64,000 bases of DNA, taken from the NCBI GenBank assembly GCA_947396885.1, contig OX377202.1:67490643-67554642 (forward strand), written 5' to 3'. Numbering within the stretch: position 1 is the stretch's first letter; the number at the start of each line of letters is the position of its first letter. The translations under genes were made by a program, and so were the position numbers. Origin of the DNA: Heligmosomoides polygyrus polygyrus. Its lineage: Eukaryota > Nematoda > Chromadorea > Rhabditida > Heligmosomidae. Below the pieces are notes generated by a model, which searched no databases, was not told where the DNA came from, and saw only the letters and a program-made list of their open reading frames with translations. Positions 1 to 10,359 of this stretch are shown piece after piece.

Positions 1-1746
1 GACCGAACCTATCAATCGACTGGGCGCGACAACTCGCAAATTGCACCGCGGGCATGTTCTGATCACGATAACTCTGTCAAGTTCAAGTTTTTCCGGCTGC
101 AGGTTGTGCATTTTGTAAGCAGTAGAAAGTTCAAGAAGCGCGTCGAAACATAGCAACGTAGCTTAAAACTGGACAAAGTTACGGCGGTGCGAAAATGCAG
201 GCAAACCTTGTGTGACACGATTTTTTCCGAGATCAGTCGACTACTGCGGGAAGACGAGGCGAGCTAATGGCATGCAAACTCGCGCACGAGCCAAGCATCG
301 AAGGCACTTTACGAAGACATGCTCGCTGCAGTGGCGAGAACTGTTATCTGGGCTAGTAAGAGCACGGAGAACATAGAACGCTGTCGTGCTAAATTGCACG
401 CGCGGGCGTGTTTGGAGCGCGATAACTCTGTCAGCTTCCAATCTCTCTGGCTGGAACGTGTGGATTCCGTAGATAGCAATATGCTCTAGAAGAGTGCCAA
501 AGCACATCAAAGTATCTTTCGAATTGGCAAGGTTACGGCGGTGCGAATATGCAGGTTGGGCATGTGTGACACGATTTTTTCAGATTTCGGTCGACCACTG
601 CAGGTACATGAGGCGAGTTAACGGCATGCAAACTCGCGGACGAACAATGCACCGAAGGCACTTTACGATGATCTGCTCCTAACTCTCCAGCTGCCTAAAC
701 TTCCTTAGCCCCATCTGCCATTTTAGAGCGGCGGACGGCAGCTTCGGCCCTTACTCGCCCATGTTCGAGTTTCCGAGCCCAAGCCAGGGTACCATTCTGT
801 TCAGCTCGAAAAGTCCTATCGAACGGTATCAATTTCGACCAGTTTTGGAAATATCGATTTTTTCACAGTTTCTCATCGAAGACGGCCTCTACCCCCCCCC
901 CCCCGTCCCGACCGTGCAAGACGGACGATGACGTCATCGAAAATCGATGTTTCCGAAATTGGTCGAGTTTGATTCTGTTTCATAGAGCTTTTCGTGCTGA
1001 ATTGAACGGTGTTACTATGAGTGGCGAGAACTGTTATCTGGGCGAGTAAGAGCACGGAGAACATGGACCGTTGTTGTGCTAAATTGCACGCACGAGCGTG
1101 TTCTGAGTGCAATGACTCTGTCACGTTTGAATATTTCCGGCTGCCTCAAGTGGATTTTGTAAAAGTCGCAGCTCTCCAGATGCCTAAACTGCTTTAGCAC
1201 AATCTGCCATTTTAGAGCGGCGGAGGGCGACAGCGAAGTTTCTTCCGCCGATACTCGCCCAAATTTGAGTTCTCGACGCTCACAGTCATGCCATTCTGTT
1301 CGGCTCAAAAAGCGGTATCAATTCGAATTTTTCGAAATTTCGAACGGTATCAATTTCGGCCAATTCCGGGAAAATTGATTTTTTGGCAATTCCGCCCTCG
1401 AGGACGAGGGCGCTCTTCGCCGAGCCTGCCCGGACGATCACCTCATCGAAAGTCGACCATTTCGAAATGTGCCAATTTTTTTTTGTCCAAACTTCGTCCT
1501 AGGGGTCAAATGAGGCGCTGATTACGAATCCGACGTCCGTTTTTGAAAATACCGCCGATTTCGATAGGTTTTGGATTTTCTTCTGGATAACTGAGTGTGG
1601 TCGTGTCAGGAACACCGATTTTGTCCAAACTTCGTCTAAGGACAAGGGTTATTCAGGTGCCGAATACGATACCCAAGTCCATTTGGCCGATTATGCCAGG
1701 AGACCACCAATACCGAAAACTGAGGGTGGTCAGTGATCTTGACCCT
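1..1746. repeat. Left arm of a large fold-back (inverted) repeat, with internal duplication
   Basis: Positions 1-345 are the near-exact reverse complement of about 5285-5623, and 1170-1560 is the reverse complement of about 4930-5310. The arm is itself duplicated: a block starting near 340 recurs at about 1018 (both contain gtggcgagaactgttatctg), and the block with the gagcggcgg motif occurs at about 725 and 1210. The repeat continues beyond the window start. A C homopolymer lies at 892-904. The two arms are now separated by an RTE insertion at 1747-4875. Coding potential is absent. This is best read as a non-autonomous fold-back or long-TIR element; its superfamily cannot be assigned. Confidence 0.75.
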
Positions 1747-4700
1747 CATCATCATTTTCAGTAGCGTTTGTCCCGCTTGGTGGCGGGGTCCGTCCTTCTG
1801 GTGTGGTGACGCCATTTCTCCCGATCAAATGCTTGATCGGGATGCACACCAGCTATCTTTAAGTCCAAGTGCAACGTATCTAGCCAACGTTGCTTCGGGC
1901 GTCCTCTGGGCCGTTTTCCAGGGACTTCAAGATTCAGGTCAATCTTACAAACAGTGTCGTCGTTAGCGCGACACTGTTTGTAAGATGGCCATACCATCGT
2001 AGACGAGCTTCGCGCAACTTGTCGGCTATCGGGACGACACCGAACCTCTGTCGTATGGTCTCATTGTGAACGCGGTCCAATCGCGTTACTTCGGCCGTCC
2101 ACCTTAGCATCTTCGTCTCCATTACATTGAGGCGGCTTTCAATTTCCTTCGTTACGGGCCAGCACTCAGCACCGTACGTCGCTACAGGGCGGACGACTGT
2201 TCTATAAACCTTCCACTTGAGGTACTCGGGTATTGTCTTATCGCAGAGAACCCCAGTCATCGACCGCCATTTGGACCAGGCTGCACTTACGCGCGCATTC
2301 ACCTCCAACTTTAGGCTGCCATCGGGCGTATCTGTTGATCCGAGATACTTGAAAGATGTGACTCGTGAGAGCTCAGTACCATTGATCTCGATAGATCCGA
2401 GCTCATTCACATCCGTCGTCAGGTACTCCGTCTTTTTGACGTTTAGCTTGAGTCCATACAATGCCAAGCGATCGCACCATTCCTGTGCCTGTCGCTCGAG
2501 ATCGGCTTTGTCTTCACATGCAAGCATGACTGTCATCGGCATATAGCAACGTCCAGGAAGCTGCCTTTTGGAGATCTCGTGTAATTGCATCCATGACGAC
2601 CACGAAGAGCAGTGGGGATAGCGCAGACCCCTGGTGCACTCCGACAGAGATCGGGAACTCCATCGAGGTACCCGCTGGTGCTCGTACTCGGCTTATTGAG
2701 CACGAGTAGAGGATGCGCACCCCCTCAATAAGCTCTTCAGGTACGCCGTGTCGTCGCAAAGCGTACCATATAACTTCTCGCGGGACGCGGTCGAAGGCCT
2801 TCTCCAAGTCCAAGAAGGCGAAATGCTCCGGTTTCTGTTTCTCGCGGTGCTTCTCTAGCAGAAGACGAACGGCGTGTATGGCATCAACCGTCCCACAGCC
2901 GGCAACGAAACCACACTGATTATTGGAAAGTTGAACGACATCCCGAATACGTCTATCGACAATTCGACTTTCATGGTGTGCGAAAGTAGGCGAATCGGAC
3001 GGTAGCTAGCGCAGTCCGCAGGGCTGCATTTCTTCTTCCAAATCGGGATAGTCGTGCTTTGCTGCCAACTCTCAGGCACTTTCTTCTCAGCAACAACCTG
3101 ATTGAAAAACTCAGTCAGCCAGTCAGCAGGGCACCAGCCCTTCGACTTCCACAGGTCGGCTGGCAGGTCATCGGGACCAGTGGCTTTGCCTGACTTCATC
3201 TTCCTCAGGGCTGCTTCAGTTTCGCTCACTGTGATCTTCTGAACGGGACCGTATACAGGTGAAGCAAAAGGAGAGGAGGATGTTCAAATTCTACATTCGA
3301 GATTTCCTCGAAGTAGTCGCGCCATCGCCTTACAGCCCTTTTACGATCCATCAGAAGATGGTCGTTCTCATCGTTAATACCAAAGAACTTTTCGATGTCT
3401 TCTGCTTGGCGACAGCGAGCCTTGACGAGTCGGTAAAGATAGCGCTCACCATCGCGCGTTTCCAGTTTTTCGCTGACTTCAGCGTAATATGCGGCTTTAG
3501 CAGCAGCCACTGCCTTCTTTGCCGCTTTCCTCGCTTCTCGATAATTTCGCCAATTACAGACTGTTTTGTCACCGATAAATACGTGATACAGCCGTTTCTT
3601 TTCCCTGACCTTCTCTCTGACATCGTCAGTCCATAGCCAAGTCTGCTTGTTGACCCAACGCCGTCCAGGCTTCGTTGCGCCGAGTTCGAGGCGTGCAGCC
3701 CGGGTTATCGCATCGGTAGCTTCTTTCCAGGTTTCGTCGACAGTTGTTGCCGTCGGCAACCGAATGCGAGAGATAACAGCTGCTTCCTTTTTCTTCAATC
3801 GCCACCATTTAATTCTAGCCATCCCACACCGCTCGACACGTTTACACCTCGTAGGTGTGATCTTCAGCGAGCAGATCAGTGGACGGTGTTGCGTGGCAAC
3901 CGCTTCATACGGTGCGGTCTTCGCGTCTGTGACAAGGCCTTGGTCGCGACGCCTAACAAGGACATAGTCAATCTGCGTTTTGGCGTACCCGCTATAAATC
4001 GAGATGAGGTGGGAGTCACGCTTTCGAAATGTGGTATTCACGATGGTGAGGTCATGTGCGTCTGCACACTCAAGTATACGCTCACCATCCGCGTTTCGTG
4101 ACCCATAACCAAAACCACCATGACAGCTGTAACCGTCTGTCGCTGCTCCGACGTGACCATTAAGGTCACCTGCCACAACAACCATATCTTCTGACGACAC
4201 TTCCGTGTCTTCTCATCAAGCAGGGACCAGAACTCGTCCTTGGTTTGCTCGGAGCAACATGTCTGCGGAGCATACGCGGAAAAGAAATGACACCGTCGCT
4301 CTTCTACGGCGACAACAATCTTCATCAAGCGGTCATCGAAACGTTCTTCGCTTGCAATCGCGTCACGGAAACGCTCGGAGACGATCATACCGACACCACT
4401 GGTGGTCCTGGGATTGCCGCACAGAATGGCCTTGAAGCCGCGACCAATGTCCCTCGACTTGCAGCAGGACCACCTCGTCTCCTGCACCGCACAGAAATCT
4501 ATCTTTCTTCGCTCCGGTGCTTCTACCAACTCTCACGAGCGGCCCGTCAACGTACCCACATTCAACGTTGCTACGCGGGTCTTGCCTACGTTGCGGGACT
4601 TTCGGACTAGCTCAGTTTCCCCCCGATGCCGTCCTCGCATCAGGGACTCTCGCATACTTTCCACACTCGCCGGGCTTTGCGCGTCGGCTCCCGCGGACGC

Positions 4701-4875
4701 CGTAGCATGATCTCGAGAACTCTGTAACGTCATCAACCATATGATGTGACACAGAATGTTCGTAGGCCGGCCTTTCACTAGGGCCTGTCACCTACATTCG
4801 ATTGTCCGTGAGTGACTCGGCTTGCAAAAGCAAGCAGTTTCCAGTGGCACCACGTGGAGGAACGGACATCGCCAC
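1747..4875 (-). mobile_element. RTE-clade non-LTR retrotransposon, copy 1, full length but decayed
   Basis: The element is bounded by a perfect 16-bp direct repeat, cagtgatcttgaccct, at 1731-1746 and 4876-4891, which is the target-site duplication. Its 5' end (4875, minus strand) begins GGTGGCGATGTCCGTTCC, the same start as the copies at 25341 and 60835. Its 3' end is a short (ATG)n-like tail directly after the ORF stop near 1770. Short trinucleotide tails fit RTE elements. It inserted into the fold-back repeat whose arms lie on either side. Confidence 0.9.
1758..4778 (-). pseudogene. RTE ORF2 (endonuclease-reverse transcriptase), frameshifted
   Basis: The conceptual product runs from about 4740 down to 1760 in several frames. 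The APE-type endonuclease shows LNVGTL (near 4560), VQETRW, SAYAPQ, DLNGHVG (near 4160) and QIDYVLV. The reverse transcriptase shows MDLEKAFDRVPREV (near 2800), GVHQGSALSPLLF and a YADD motif (near 2545). The C-terminal part ends with GRPKQRW near 1900. Frameshifts lie near 4530, 4160, 3230, 2850, 2550 and 1960, so the protein cannot be made. In intact relatives this is one ORF that nicks target DNA and reverse-transcribes its own RNA. Confidence 0.9.
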
Positions 4876-5625
4876 CAGTGATCTTGACCCTACCAATCTC
4901 AAATAGCTGTAACATGCCAAAATCGGTGGAATTTTTAAAAACGGATGTCGGATTCGTAATCAGCGCTCCAAATAACCCTCCGGACGGTTTTGGACGAAGT
5001 TTGGACAAGAAAATTTGGCAAATTTCGAAATCGTCTACTTTCGATGACGTCATCGTTCGGGCAGGCTCGGCGAAGAGCGCCCTCTTCCTCGAGGGAGGAA
5101 TTGCCAAAAAATCAATTTTCCCGGAATAAGCCGAAATTGATACCGTTCGATAGGACTTTTCGAGCTGAACAGAATGGCACCCAGGCTTGGGCTCGGAAAC
5201 TCGAACATGGGCGAGTAAGGGCGGAAGAAGCTTCACCGCTGCCGACCGCCGCTCTAAAATGACAGATGGGCTGAAGCAGTTTAGGCAGCTGGAGAGTTAG
5301 GAGCAGATCATCGTAAAGTGCCTTCGATGCTTTGCTCGTGCGCGAGTTTGCATGCCGTTAGCTCGCCCCGTCTTCCCGCAGTAGTCGACTGATCTCGGAA
5401 AAAATCGTGTCACACAAGGTTTGCCTGCATTTTCGCACCGCCGTAACTTTGTCCAGTCTTAAGCTACGTTGCTATCTTTCGACGCGCTTCTTGAACTTTC
5501 TACTGCTTACAAAATGCACAACCTGCAGCCGGAAAAACTTGAACTTGACAGAGTTATCGCGCTCAGAACATGCCCGCGGTGCAATTTGCGAATTGTCGCG
5601 CCCAGTCGATTGATAGGTTCGGTCC
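4876..5625. repeat. Right arm of the fold-back repeat
   Basis: This is the reverse complement of the left arm: 5285-5623 matches 1-345, and 4930-5310 matches 1170-1560. The arm is simpler than the left one, which carries duplicated blocks. The inner part holds the dispersed motif cggatgtcggattcgtaatc (near 4938), which recurs around the window. Its first 16 bases are the TSD of the RTE insertion. Confidence 0.75.
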
Positions 5626-5795
5626 TATACACATTGTGCACAGTGCACTCCAAAGCCTCGCCGGAACAGAGTACAGCAAATCCTGAGTAGGGCGGTTGAG
5701 AATTTCTCATAAAACTCTCTAAATGCTCACTCTACAAACTGTCCCCCCTCGATTGATAGGTGCGATCCCATATGCATTGTGCACGGCGCATTCTC
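5605..5795. repeat. Short direct repeat next to the fold-back arm
   Basis: A block of about 40 bp containing cgattgataggt and cattgtgcac occurs at about 5607-5650 and again at about 5748-5790. No ORF is supported. The stretch from 5795 to 5930 shows nothing else. Confidence 0.5.
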
Positions 5796-5924
5796 AGAAG
5801 ATTCCTGGCATGACAAAACACTTTACGCCAGTTGTTTGAGATGCTCCGAGAACATGCAAGCCCTAGAAGATAAGCTTCTCCAATAGCAAAGGTCTGCTCC
5901 AGTCATCTTTGAACACCCACTGCG

Positions 5925-6110
5925 AAAATGCGGTGGTTTGGCGAAGCTGTATACACGATTGTATAGATCTTGAAGAGAGAAATCGAAAGGTACCAACCGT
6001 TTCTCATAAAACCTCAAATTAGAGGAATTGTGAGCCTGCAACCTTTTCGACGCCTTGCGGCCGACAACTCGTCCGCTGCCGGCCTTCTCAATGGAGCGCA
6101 AGTTTTCAAT
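5925..6110. repeat. Dispersed repeat, related to 54550-54680
   Basis: The two segments share an ordered series of matches in the same orientation: gaaa.cg.ggt, agct.tata.a, tgtatag/tgtagaac, gagacaaatcgaa-like and gag..tt.cgagc. No coding potential is visible. This is probably part of an uncharacterised non-autonomous repeat. Confidence 0.4.
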
Positions 6111-6230
6111 TTTGGCCATTTTTGATCTTCCATATGAAATGTATATACCAAACGATAGAGCTCAATCTCCTGAGCTCAAATTTACTCTTGGTTTTTTAAA
6201 CGGATGACTTTTGGCGAGTTATAGCAAAAA

Positions 6231-6267
6231 GACGCAAAAACCGCAAAAGTGCGGTTTTTTCGGCGTC
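6231..6267. other. Strong hairpin
   Basis: gacgc plus aaaaaccgca pairs with tgcggttttt plus gcgtc around an aaag loop. The sequence has a near-perfect stem of about 15 bp. Function is unknown; from 6110 to 6490 there is otherwise nothing recognisable. Confidence 0.5.
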
Positions 6268-6496
6268 TATTCAAAAGGCGCGTCCGGTACTGTACAATTA
6301 AAATTGGCTAGTAACACTTAGCTTTTACCGCTGCATAAGCTTTTTTCTAAATGAGATCCCGCTAATGGATTATCGTAGTGGGATTACCACATTTTGCATA
6401 TCTGCTTTAGGAATCAACAATGCAGTTGTACTATGCGTTGTATAGTACAGGCCTGAAAAACATGATACCATTTTCTAAAATTTCTTAGGGAGTTGA

Positions 6497-6800
6497 TTAA
6501 CCTTTCTCTGAAAAATCTTGACTACCTTCCATATTCAGAATCCTGGGCTTTTTAATGTCTTCCAACGTAGGTAATAAGCATTGATGAGTGGCACAAACTT
6601 TGTTAATGGGGGTAGCGGCGCAAAATTCTATGGTAATGTCGACGCTACGTATTGAAAGCTGGTATTTGGCCAAGCGACCTACCAGATCTGACATGTGCAT
6701 CAAAGATTTAAGAGGTGCGTGGTCAGTAACTGTAGTGTGATCTTCTCGCTGCCACATATGGGTAAAACTGCTTCAGAGCAAAAACTATGACTTGCGCCCA
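6497..6800 (-). pseudogene. Gypsy-like LTR retrotransposon RNase H fragment
   Basis: The minus-strand reading carries TDHAPLKSLM, then GRLAKYQLSIRS and DITIEFCA, followed by NKVC. These match the C-terminal half of a Gypsy-type RNase H (family pattern TDH.PL...GRLA.W...DI.I.Y..G..N.VAD). The upstream part lies in another frame near 6760 (FYPYVA-like), so there is a frameshift. Reverse transcriptase and protease are missing between this piece and the gag region. It continues at the protein level into LPTLEDIKKPRIL before a stop near 6497. Confidence 0.7.
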
Positions 6801-6817
6801 GTGTCGCCATATTTACT

Positions 6818-7690
6818 CTACATTGGCCTATTACCATGTCCTTGTTGGCTCTCATAGCCCTGATTAGGAGCGAAGCGTACCCGCTGTCTAGGTGGCGTAC
6901 GAGAGCGAGACTGGAATGCGGAAAATCCTGGCGATCGATTAAAACTATTACGTCTATAGTGATTTTGGTAATAATTCCAATCGTTATCTTTATAACAGTT
7001 ATGCCAATAACGTGAAGGGTGGCAGACTTGGCTGCTATAGCTAGGTCCGATATAATTAACTGTACGCGGCTGGCTCGTAAGTGTCTCCAGGACCTTGCCA
7101 ATTTTGGCAATGAGTGTGCCATCTTCGCGAGATAATCCATACATGCGAACGATGTTCCACATCCGTTCCGCATTCTTTACCAATTGATTGTTGTTGGTTA
7201 AGAGCCCGGCAAACCGCTTGTGAAGACCATATTCTGCAGAAATACAGATGGACGGCTTCATCGACTCCTGGGAAGGCTTCTAGAATACTTTTTCTAACCC
7301 TGTCAGAGAACATCACAGGTGCTTCTTCACTGAAGATTTTCATATCCTTGATTTGTTCCTTAGCGAGGCGTGTTCCCAGGAAATGCTCTGACGAGAAATG
7401 GGCCTTCAGTCTCGTAGTCGCCTCGTCCCAACTTGTCTTGGTAGCGTCATCGAGGCTGTTAAAGAATGCCTGTGCTACATCCCTGAGATGAGTCGAAAGT
7501 AGGCGAACATTCTGGCTTCCGATAAACCTATTATGTTTGCGATCGCATTGAATTTTTCTAAAAAATTCATGAGTCCCATCCCTCCATTCTCACCAGAGAA
7601 TGTTGGTATCTGGGAAGCATAGGAGAAGAGGCAGAAACTAAAGGATTGATAAATGCTGTGCTGCCTTGCTGTCCATTTTCCAAATTTCAC
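6818..7690 (-). pseudogene. Gypsy-like gag remnant
   Basis: Reading the minus strand from 7640, IPTFSGENGGMGLMNFLEKF resembles the start of a retrotransposon gag capsid domain. After a frameshift near 7478 it continues with DVAQAFFNSLDDATKTSW and FLGTRLAKEQIKDMKIF, then the VRKSILEAFPGVDEAV block near 7265. It ends with an arginine/proline-rich tail (SRTPPRQRVRF) near 6880. At least two frameshifts break the frame. The order gag then RNase H on the same strand indicates one element with an internal deletion of protease and RT. No LTRs were recognised. Confidence 0.65.
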
Positions 7691-7699
7691 TTTTTTCCT

Positions 7700-7915
7700 G
7701 CGTCAAAATTTGATACATTGACAATGAGAACAATTTATTGGAGTAAAAGTTTCATATATAATCGTATTTGGCATAATTCGGACATTGCTGGTGAATGACG
7801 AGATGTCACAAAATAATAAGTAATAAAAACATCTTACCGTAGCAAACTTCAAGAACAAGTTCAGATGTGGAAATTTCTATATAAGTCCGATACTATGGCA
7901 AAAGTGCGAAAACGC
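7700..7915. other. No gene recognised
   Basis: AT-rich sequence between the Gypsy remnant and a tRNA-like segment. No long ORF or repeat was recognised. Confidence 0.4.
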
Positions 7916-7920
7916 AACGC

Positions 7921-7987
7921 AGCCTGGGAACCGAACATTCGACCTCACGAACATGAGGCATCCCCTCTACCACTGCGCCGCCCAGTC
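7921..7987 (-). repeat. tRNA-like sequence, probably SINE-derived or a tRNA pseudogene
   Basis: On the minus strand a box-A-like block (CGGCGCAGTGGTAGAGG, 7964-7980), a possible anticodon arm CCTCA/TGAGG, and a box-B-like block (TGTTCGGTTCCCA, 7925-7937) occur in tRNA order. CTGGG at one end can pair with CCCAG at the other. It lacks a clean cloverleaf, so it is unlikely to be a functional tRNA gene. Confidence 0.5.
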
Positions 7988-7999
7988 CACGAGACAGGC

Positions 8000-8515
8000 A
8001 TCTTGCGCTCCCGTGATGAGCTCGCTCTGCGGACCCTAAATCATTGCACCGTCGTATTCGTTTGCCTCAAGGATTCGGCAAAAACGAAACATTTCTGCTA
8101 CTATTTGAAGGACGGGATTCTTTCTATAGTACTCGTTCTTGCCGTTCCGGCGCACCGTTCAGACAGTTCCCTTGTGAGATGCCGAAGGAGTACTAGAACA
8201 TTTTTGCCGTTTCTCAGAGGGATTATTTGAAATAGGAGTGATGAGCTTACGTTTTATAGCTACTAGGTCCCTAGAGCGACAAGAGTTTTTTACTAGGATG
8301 AATTGTGGCCTCGCTTGCCTCACAGTACTTCGAGGAGAACGACTTTCTTCTAGTCCAGCGGTCGCGCTACTACAATTACTCATAGATTATGTTCTCAGCT
8401 GAACTGCGGCCTAGGAGCAGAAGAGAAAAAAATAGAAATAAATGGAGAGATTTTTTAGTTAGAGTTCTTAGAGTTTTTCTTTTTTCTTTAATTAAATTTT
8501 TTAAGCTTCTAAGAA
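8000..8515. other. No gene recognised
   Basis: Only short overlapping ORFs without recognisable motifs are present. The last 100 bases are AT-rich and run into a TA microsatellite. Confidence 0.4.
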
Positions 8516-8518
8516 TCT

Positions 8519-8520
<2 letters not shown>

Positions 8521-8571
<51 letters not shown>
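8521..8571. repeat. (TA)n microsatellite
   Basis: About 25 consecutive TA dinucleotides directly abut the first SINE copy. Confidence 0.95.
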
Positions 8572-8573
<2 letters not shown>

Positions 8574-8574
8574 A

Positions 8575-8958
<384 letters not shown>

Positions 8959-8959
8959 G

Positions 8960-9490
8960 GAGCACGAGGAAATGGTTCCTAGAACTGACACAGAGCGACA
9001 AGAGCGATAGAGGGGGAGAGATGAAAAATCCTATATTCAATTCAAACTGTTTCTAGCAGCAATGTAGCCGTCAGAATGCCGAAGAATGGAACTAACGGCA
9101 ACTGGGCGACAGTGCTCGAAGGAGAAGTCGTTAATCGTTGAAGTCCTTAGTTAGTGGGGCTGTACGTTGATGAAGTCTCCGGAGCGGGCCGAGCAGTCGA
9201 GCACGTCGACTGCGGGTTGAATGAGTGGCGATAAGAGCTTGGGTCTTTGTAAAGGTTTCTGTGGCAAGCTTTCTATCTCCGAGGGAGGCTTGCTATCTGT
9301 AAGGGTCATCTCTGGTGCTTAGAAGTGCTCCTATATCCCGCGGAAGTCACTGATTGCGAGGGCTGTGTTTGACAAGCTGTTGCGGCTGCGTTTGGCACTG
9401 CTTGCTGCCTTGGCCTTATTCATATAAGATACCAAGGTTACCCTATAAAAAGTTAGAGCCTAAGCTATTTGTGGGACGAGTGCAAAAATT
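8960..9490. other. No gene recognised
   Basis: Mixed-composition sequence without a convincing ORF, repeat or RNA. Confidence 0.4.
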
Positions 9491-9491
9491 T

Positions 9492-9565
9492 ATGTCTTAG
9501 CCGGGACGCGAACTTTCAAGTCGATTTTCGTACCGCGGACGCGGTGCTCTGCGCCATCGAGACAT
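9492..9565 (-). repeat. tRNA-like sequence (first of a tandem pair)
   Basis: On the minus strand box A is GATGGCGCAGAGCACCG (9542-9558) and box B is AAGTTCGCGTCCCGG (9501-9515). The ends GTCT/AGAC can pair as a partial acceptor stem. No clean anticodon arm or length was established, so this is more likely a tRNA-derived repeat or pseudogene than a working tRNA. Confidence 0.5.
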
Positions 9566-9618
9566 ATATTTTGTTTCAACTGCCCAGGCGGTAGTAGGGA
9601 CAGAGCAAAAGAATATTT

Positions 9619-9693
9619 CCAGGTGTGGGATTCGAACTCCCAGCCGCTCCTCAGTTGCTCTTCTTCACACTGCGTCACTATTGCTCGGGGGCC
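9619..9693 (-). repeat. tRNA-like sequence (second of a tandem pair)
   Basis: On the minus strand a box-A-like TAGTGACGCAGTGTG (9666-9680) is followed by a box B, GAGTTCGAATCCC (9627-9639), within a GGGAGTTCGAATCCC T-arm. It lies about 55 bp from a second tRNA-like unit on the same strand. A tRNA-derived SINE head is the simplest reading. Confidence 0.5.
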
Positions 9694-9699
9694 ATCCTC

Positions 9700-10240
9700 T
9701 GACGAATCGTAATAATTTTTTTGAATTAAACAGTCATTTAATTAATCTGAATATATTTAGATTTCTCTATAAATTTTCTTTGATAGTTGTTCTCCCTTAC
9801 CCTCCTCACGGAACAATTTTGGACCCCAAAGGCTGAAAGATCATAAGTGTGAAGAAAATCGTTTCGAAAAGTTGATTTTTGGGGTAGAATAAGTTATTTT
9901 TGTTTGAAAGATCCTGAAAAACTAGTGGTTTTATGGGATGTAGAGAAAACCTTAGGATTGGGCTGAAGAAGTCTATGGTGTCAAGTCTGCGTTGGAAAGG
10001 CGCCCAGATATTGACTTTCAACGTTCTGATTTTAGCGCCCATGTTGCAGTGCGGCAGGCGGGTCTTATCTAGATTGGTCGGGGGCAGGGTCAAGCTTGAG
10101 GTGCGATTTTTGAAGAAAATTTACCTCCCCCCTTCAGAAGCGGGTTTGGTACGACTCCCTTGTCTCCATCTCTGGTTTACTTCTTTTCTGCCACCATTTT
10201 TTCAATTTTAATGTGATTTTTGTACCCATTAACAGGTTCT
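9700..10240. other. No gene recognised
   Basis: AT-rich then mixed sequence. A short motif, caagcttgag with the neighbouring gaccctg-type bases (near 10090), recurs near 16752 and 37980, but no element could be outlined. Confidence 0.35.
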
Positions 10241-10249
10241 TCTTTGCAG

Positions 10250-10324
10250 GTGTGGCTTCGACACTGTAGAGATTCGAGCGCAGCGTCGTTCACTGAGCAA
10301 GACATGTTAGCATTGACTGAATAA
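10250..10324 (+). CDS. Possible terminal exon (very tentative)
   Basis: A good acceptor (tctttgcag) at 10249 is followed by 24 open codons and TAA at 10322-10324, with an AATAAA signal overlapping the stop (10320-10325). The deduced peptide has no recognised family. No upstream exon was found, so chance occurrence is quite possible. Confidence 0.15.
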   Translation: MWLRHCRDSSAASFTEQDMLALTE

Positions 10325-10359
10325 ATGACTTGATTGATTAAAGGACAGCACCGAATAAA

